Source of the DNA: Muribaculaceae bacterium
Lineage (GTDB): Bacteria > Bacteroidota > Bacteroidia > Bacteroidales > Muribaculaceae
Reading direction: 5' to 3'
Length of the DNA stretch: 64,000 bases
NCBI GenBank assembly: GCA_022510385.1
Contig: JAFLTQ010000001.1
Location: 124,001 to 188,000 of the forward strand
Shown here: piece by piece, positions 61,696 through 64,000 of the stretch
How positions within the stretch are numbered: position 1 is the first letter of the stretch
How the letters are laid out: each line of letters starts with the position of its first letter
Program-made: the position numbers and the translations under genes
The notes under the pieces: generated by a model
Seen by the model: the letters and a program-made list of their open reading frames with translations, nothing else
Databases searched by the model: none
Told to the model about the DNA's origin: nothing

Positions 61696-61714
61696 ATGAG
61701 ATAACTATTCTCAT
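61696..61714. terminator. Hairpin between convergent deacetylase and beta-helix lipoprotein genes
   Basis: ATGAGA (61696-61701) pairs with TCTCAT (61709-61714), and outer arms GCTTAT/ATAAGC extend it. It overlaps the stop codon of the minus-strand gene. There is no T-run, so this is a weak terminator candidate. Confidence 0.3.
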
Positions 61715-63159
61715 TCAGCATAAGCCCCAAGTGCCGGGAGACCGTTGAGCAGCCTGTAGACTCCAAGCATATCATAAAGAGATTCAGAATTCAGATATGC
61801 CGGATTCCCTTTCCCTATGGCCGGGGAATCGGGTTGAAGAGTATAGTCGAAATAATAATCTTCGCGAATCGTGTTATAGAGAGGATCTTCATTCCATACG
61901 CAGTTGATGAAATTCTCATCATCCGAACCGTTTGCCTTGAACAGCATATTAAGCATAAAAACATTTGATCCGATAAGTTCGCCCGGATATAGAGGATCTC
62001 CTATTTCTCCCCATACGATACCATTTTCGAAATTAGCGGTCATGAGAGGTTGGTCGTTATCTTCCATATTCTCGGGCAAACAATGCTCAAGATATAGATT
62101 CGGTTGATGGAGTGAGGCAAAGAGATAAGCATTGGCAATTGTGCATTGCACAAAATTATGAAGTCCTCCTGTTAGTTTCACAACTGATCCGGCCGCTTCA
62201 GAAAAACAGCAACCATAGGCATCTACCGCTGAATATTTAGAATTCAATACGTTGCTCTGTGAATTATGTAGCCAGCAATTCACGAGTGTCAATTTATTCT
62301 TGGAGAGGTCACCACAAGAGTCTACTCTCAGCCCTGAAACAGTGGAACGCATATTGACATATTCCATCCGGTTACCGAAAGATTCTTGCGTGAAATTCAA
62401 TCCACCCCATTGGCCGGCGAGCTGATCATAAGCCACATCGGGAAGAATATCGTCAAGCCGGTCTCCACTCATTCTTATGAAATTACCGGGTTCCCCGATA
62501 GCCAATAAAGACCCTTGGATTTCCATTTGGGCCTTATCATGGAAAAGGAGCCAAGCTCCGGGCTCTACTTTAAGAGTGGCACCGGGCATCACTCTCAGTG
62601 TGTCGAATATTACGTAAGGTCGCAGAGAAGTTAGAATCATATCATCCTCCACCGTTAAGGATTTAAGTCTTGTCACATTCCAGCCCCACGCCTCTATTTC
62701 TACGTCTTGGGTCACTCCGTTTGTGACAAACTCCAATTGATCTGCTATCCTGAAAGGCTCGTTAGAGTCATCGGCTTTAATGAAACACTCGAGGAAGACA
62801 TAAATAGAATCATTCCCTCGAATTTCCACATCTGAAAATGAGTCCCCGCTTACCCCGTCGACATTCAAACGGAAGGGCGACTCGGAATTACGAAGCCTTA
62901 TGGATGAAATATTGACACCCTTGGCGTTACGGTTGTAGACTTTCAGACGAGCCGTCGGGGTGCCAAGGTCTGTAAAAATAGCTCCGAAATTTACAGTGTC
63001 TGTAGAAAAAGTTAGTGTTGCCGAAGGAGAATCTGTGATGTCATCGCTAATACAAGAAGGCAGTAAGGCCATCGGAAACATCAAAAAAAGGAGAATATAA
63101 ACAGCGGAATATTTCCCTAAACCATTTGAAGAGAATCCAATTTTTCTTAAAATTGACAT
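61711..63159 (-). CDS. Lipoprotein with Ig-like N-terminal region and right-handed beta-helix
   Basis: 482 aa from the ATG at 63159; upstream in-frame starts at 63195 and 63300 exist, but the latter would lie inside lpxB. The lipoprotein signal ends in MFPMALLPSCISDD, and the acidic residues after the Cys fit a Bacteroidetes surface-export signal. Residues about 45-150 resemble a DUF1573-like Ig domain (VNFGAIFTDLGTPTARL). From about 180 on, repeated short strands with turn asparagines (LTLVNCWLHNSQSN, FVQCTIANAYLF) indicate a parallel beta-helix. Likely an outer-surface protein; ligand unknown. Confidence 0.78.
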   Translation of the reverse strand: MSILRKIGFSSNGLGKYSAVYILLFLMFPMALLPSCISDDITDSPSATLTFSTDTVNFGAIFTDLGTPTARLKVYNRNAKGVNISSIRLRNSESPFRLNVDGVSGDSFSDVEIRGNDSIYVFLECFIKADDSNEPFRIADQLEFVTNGVTQDVEIEAWGWNVTRLKSLTVEDDMILTSLRPYVIFDTLRVMPGATLKVEPGAWLLFHDKAQMEIQGSLLAIGEPGNFIRMSGDRLDDILPDVAYDQLAGQWGGLNFTQESFGNRMEYVNMRSTVSGLRVDSCGDLSKNKLTLVNCWLHNSQSNVLNSKYSAVDAYGCCFSEAAGSVVKLTGGLHNFVQCTIANAYLFASLHQPNLYLEHCLPENMEDNDQPLMTANFENGIVWGEIGDPLYPGELIGSNVFMLNMLFKANGSDDENFINCVWNEDPLYNTIREDYYFDYTLQPDSPAIGKGNPAYLNSESLYDMLGVYRLLNGLPALGAYAE

Positions 63160-63219
63160 CAAAGTTCTAAATAATATTTTCCGAGCCACGTTCATATAAT
63201 AAGAACGAGAGGAATAACT

Positions 63220-63229
63220 GCAATATTGC
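63220..63229. promoter_or_regulatory. Perfect 10-bp palindrome just ahead of lpxB
   Basis: GCAATATTGC lies 3 nt before the lpxB ATG and upstream of the divergent lipoprotein gene. It could be a regulator site or a diverged -7 box. Evidence is its position and symmetry only. Confidence 0.25.
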
Positions 63230-63232
63230 GCT

Positions 63233-64000
63233 ATGAAATATATGCTTGTGGCCGGGGAGGCATCCGGAGATTTACATGCCTCAAATGTCATAGAATCCAT
63301 TAAAAAACTCGATTCTCAGGCCGCTTTTCGATTTATCGGGGGAGATTCGATGGAGAAGGCTTCAAGGAAATCACCTGATATACATATAAATCAACTTAAT
63401 GTAATGGGGTTTTCCGAGGTAATTCGCCGGTTGCCCACAATCCTTGCAAATCTCAAGAAAGCAAAAAAAATTGTCAGGGAGTTCCGTCCTGATGTCTTGA
63501 TACTGGTGGATTATCCCGGATTTAACCTGAAGCTGGCCAAATATGCCCATAAACTTGGAGTGAGGGTGGATTATTTCATCTCCCCTAAAATCTGGGCATG
63601 GAAAGAATGGAGAGTCAAAGATATAAAGAAATACGTCGACCATCTTTATTCCATTTTGCCATTTGAAGAGAATTTCTATGCAAAACATGGGTACAAAGTG
63701 AAATATGTCGGTAACCCATCTGTGCAGGAAATTGATTATGCTTTAGGTCATTTGCCTCCCAAGAATCATTTTATGGAGCGTCAGGGTTTTCTAGATAGAG
63801 AAAAGCCTATGATTGCCTTATTGCCGGGAAGCCGTAAAGGAGAAATCCGGAATAATCTCCCCATCATGATAGAGGCGGCAAAAAGATTCCCGGAATTTCA
63901 ATTTGCGGTGGCAGCCGCACCCTCTATACCGGAAAAATTCTATCGGGAGATAGCTCAAGACCCGGGGTTGCAAGTGGTGTTTGGAGCGACTCCAACTCTT
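63233..64000 (+). CDS. lpxB: Lipid-A-disaccharide synthase LpxB (partial, C-terminus beyond window)
   Basis: 256 codons are present from the ATG at 63233, and the frame stays open at the window end. The start MLVAGEASGDLHASNVI is the LpxB signature. GFSEVIRRLP (about 60), LVDYPGFNLKLAKYAHKLG (about 90) and YFISPKIWAW (about 115) follow, then LPFEENFY and LLPGSRKGEI (about 200). It joins UDP-diacylglucosamine with lipid X to make the lipid A disaccharide at the inner membrane. Full-length proteins are about 380 residues, so roughly one third is missing. It is divergent from the beta-helix lipoprotein gene. Confidence 0.95.
   Translation, partial: MKYMLVAGEASGDLHASNVIESIKKLDSQAAFRFIGGDSMEKASRKSPDIHINQLNVMGFSEVIRRLPTILANLKKAKKIVREFRPDVLILVDYPGFNLKLAKYAHKLGVRVDYFISPKIWAWKEWRVKDIKKYVDHLYSILPFEENFYAKHGYKVKYVGNPSVQEIDYALGHLPPKNHFMERQGFLDREKPMIALLPGSRKGEIRNNLPIMIEAAKRFPEFQFAVAAAPSIPEKFYREIAQDPGLQVVFGATPTL

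Overview
The window reads as one contiguous, gene-dense chromosome segment of a gut-type Bacteroidales bacterium, most likely Muribaculaceae or a near relative (the family level is inference). Support comes from a fused SecDF, the DUF3575/DUF3868 pair seen at Bacteroides-type fimbrial loci, BspA-type leucine-rich repeats, DUF4271, DUF3108 and DUF2723 proteins, and several good matches to the Bacteroidetes promoter (TTTG, about 20 nt, TAnnTTTG). I found no rRNA, tRNA, CRISPR array, insertion sequence or prophage.

Layout. 1-1948 (-): start of a probable fimbrial locus (DUF3575, then DUF3868 cut by the window edge). 2288-5058: a polysaccharide flippase and two small membrane-protein genes. 5258-9526: SecDF and an LD-carboxypeptidase. 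9539-16523 (-): a tight run of a small unknown gene, NadB, an S41 protease and Mfd. 16611-20618: a radical SAM protein, thioredoxin, a DUF3108 protein and the agmatine-to-putrescine pair AguA/AguB. 20749-21996: a PLP aminotransferase. 21975-34287 (-): a long co-directional series of LRR membrane protein, epimerase, DUF4271, HemD, receiver/PEP-binding protein, MiaB, MFS transporter, QueA and M23 peptidase.

The outstanding part is 34517-51593 (+), eleven closely packed genes that do not match any system I can name. They encode a membrane protein joining a periplasmic vWA-like region to a cytoplasmic Hsp70/actin-type ATPase; a single-pass coiled-coil protein; a vWA lipoprotein; a three-helix membrane protein; a tubulin/FtsZ-like protein; a second large Hsp70/actin-type protein; a small coiled-coil protein; a periplasmic trypsin-like lipoprotein with a degenerate nuclease-like N-terminal domain; and three proteins I do not recognise. 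An LRR membrane protein gene (32386-34287) is divergently transcribed from the same intergenic region, which also holds a candidate small RNA or attenuator. The predicted topology is an envelope-spanning assembly with nucleotide-dependent, cytoskeleton-like parts inside and vWA and protease parts in the periplasm. Its function is unknown.

The right end (51635-64000) is mostly housekeeping: an MBL-fold hydrolase, an accessory AAA/DUF4143 ATPase preceded by 23-bp tandem repeats that run into its promoter, a CBS-domain protein and NAD kinase, PdxJ, an ExbB-like protein without ExbD, a very large DUF2723 membrane protein, a polysaccharide deacetylase, a beta-helix lipoprotein and the start of LpxB. 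Several convergent gene pairs overlap at their 3' ends, so space between genes is minimal.
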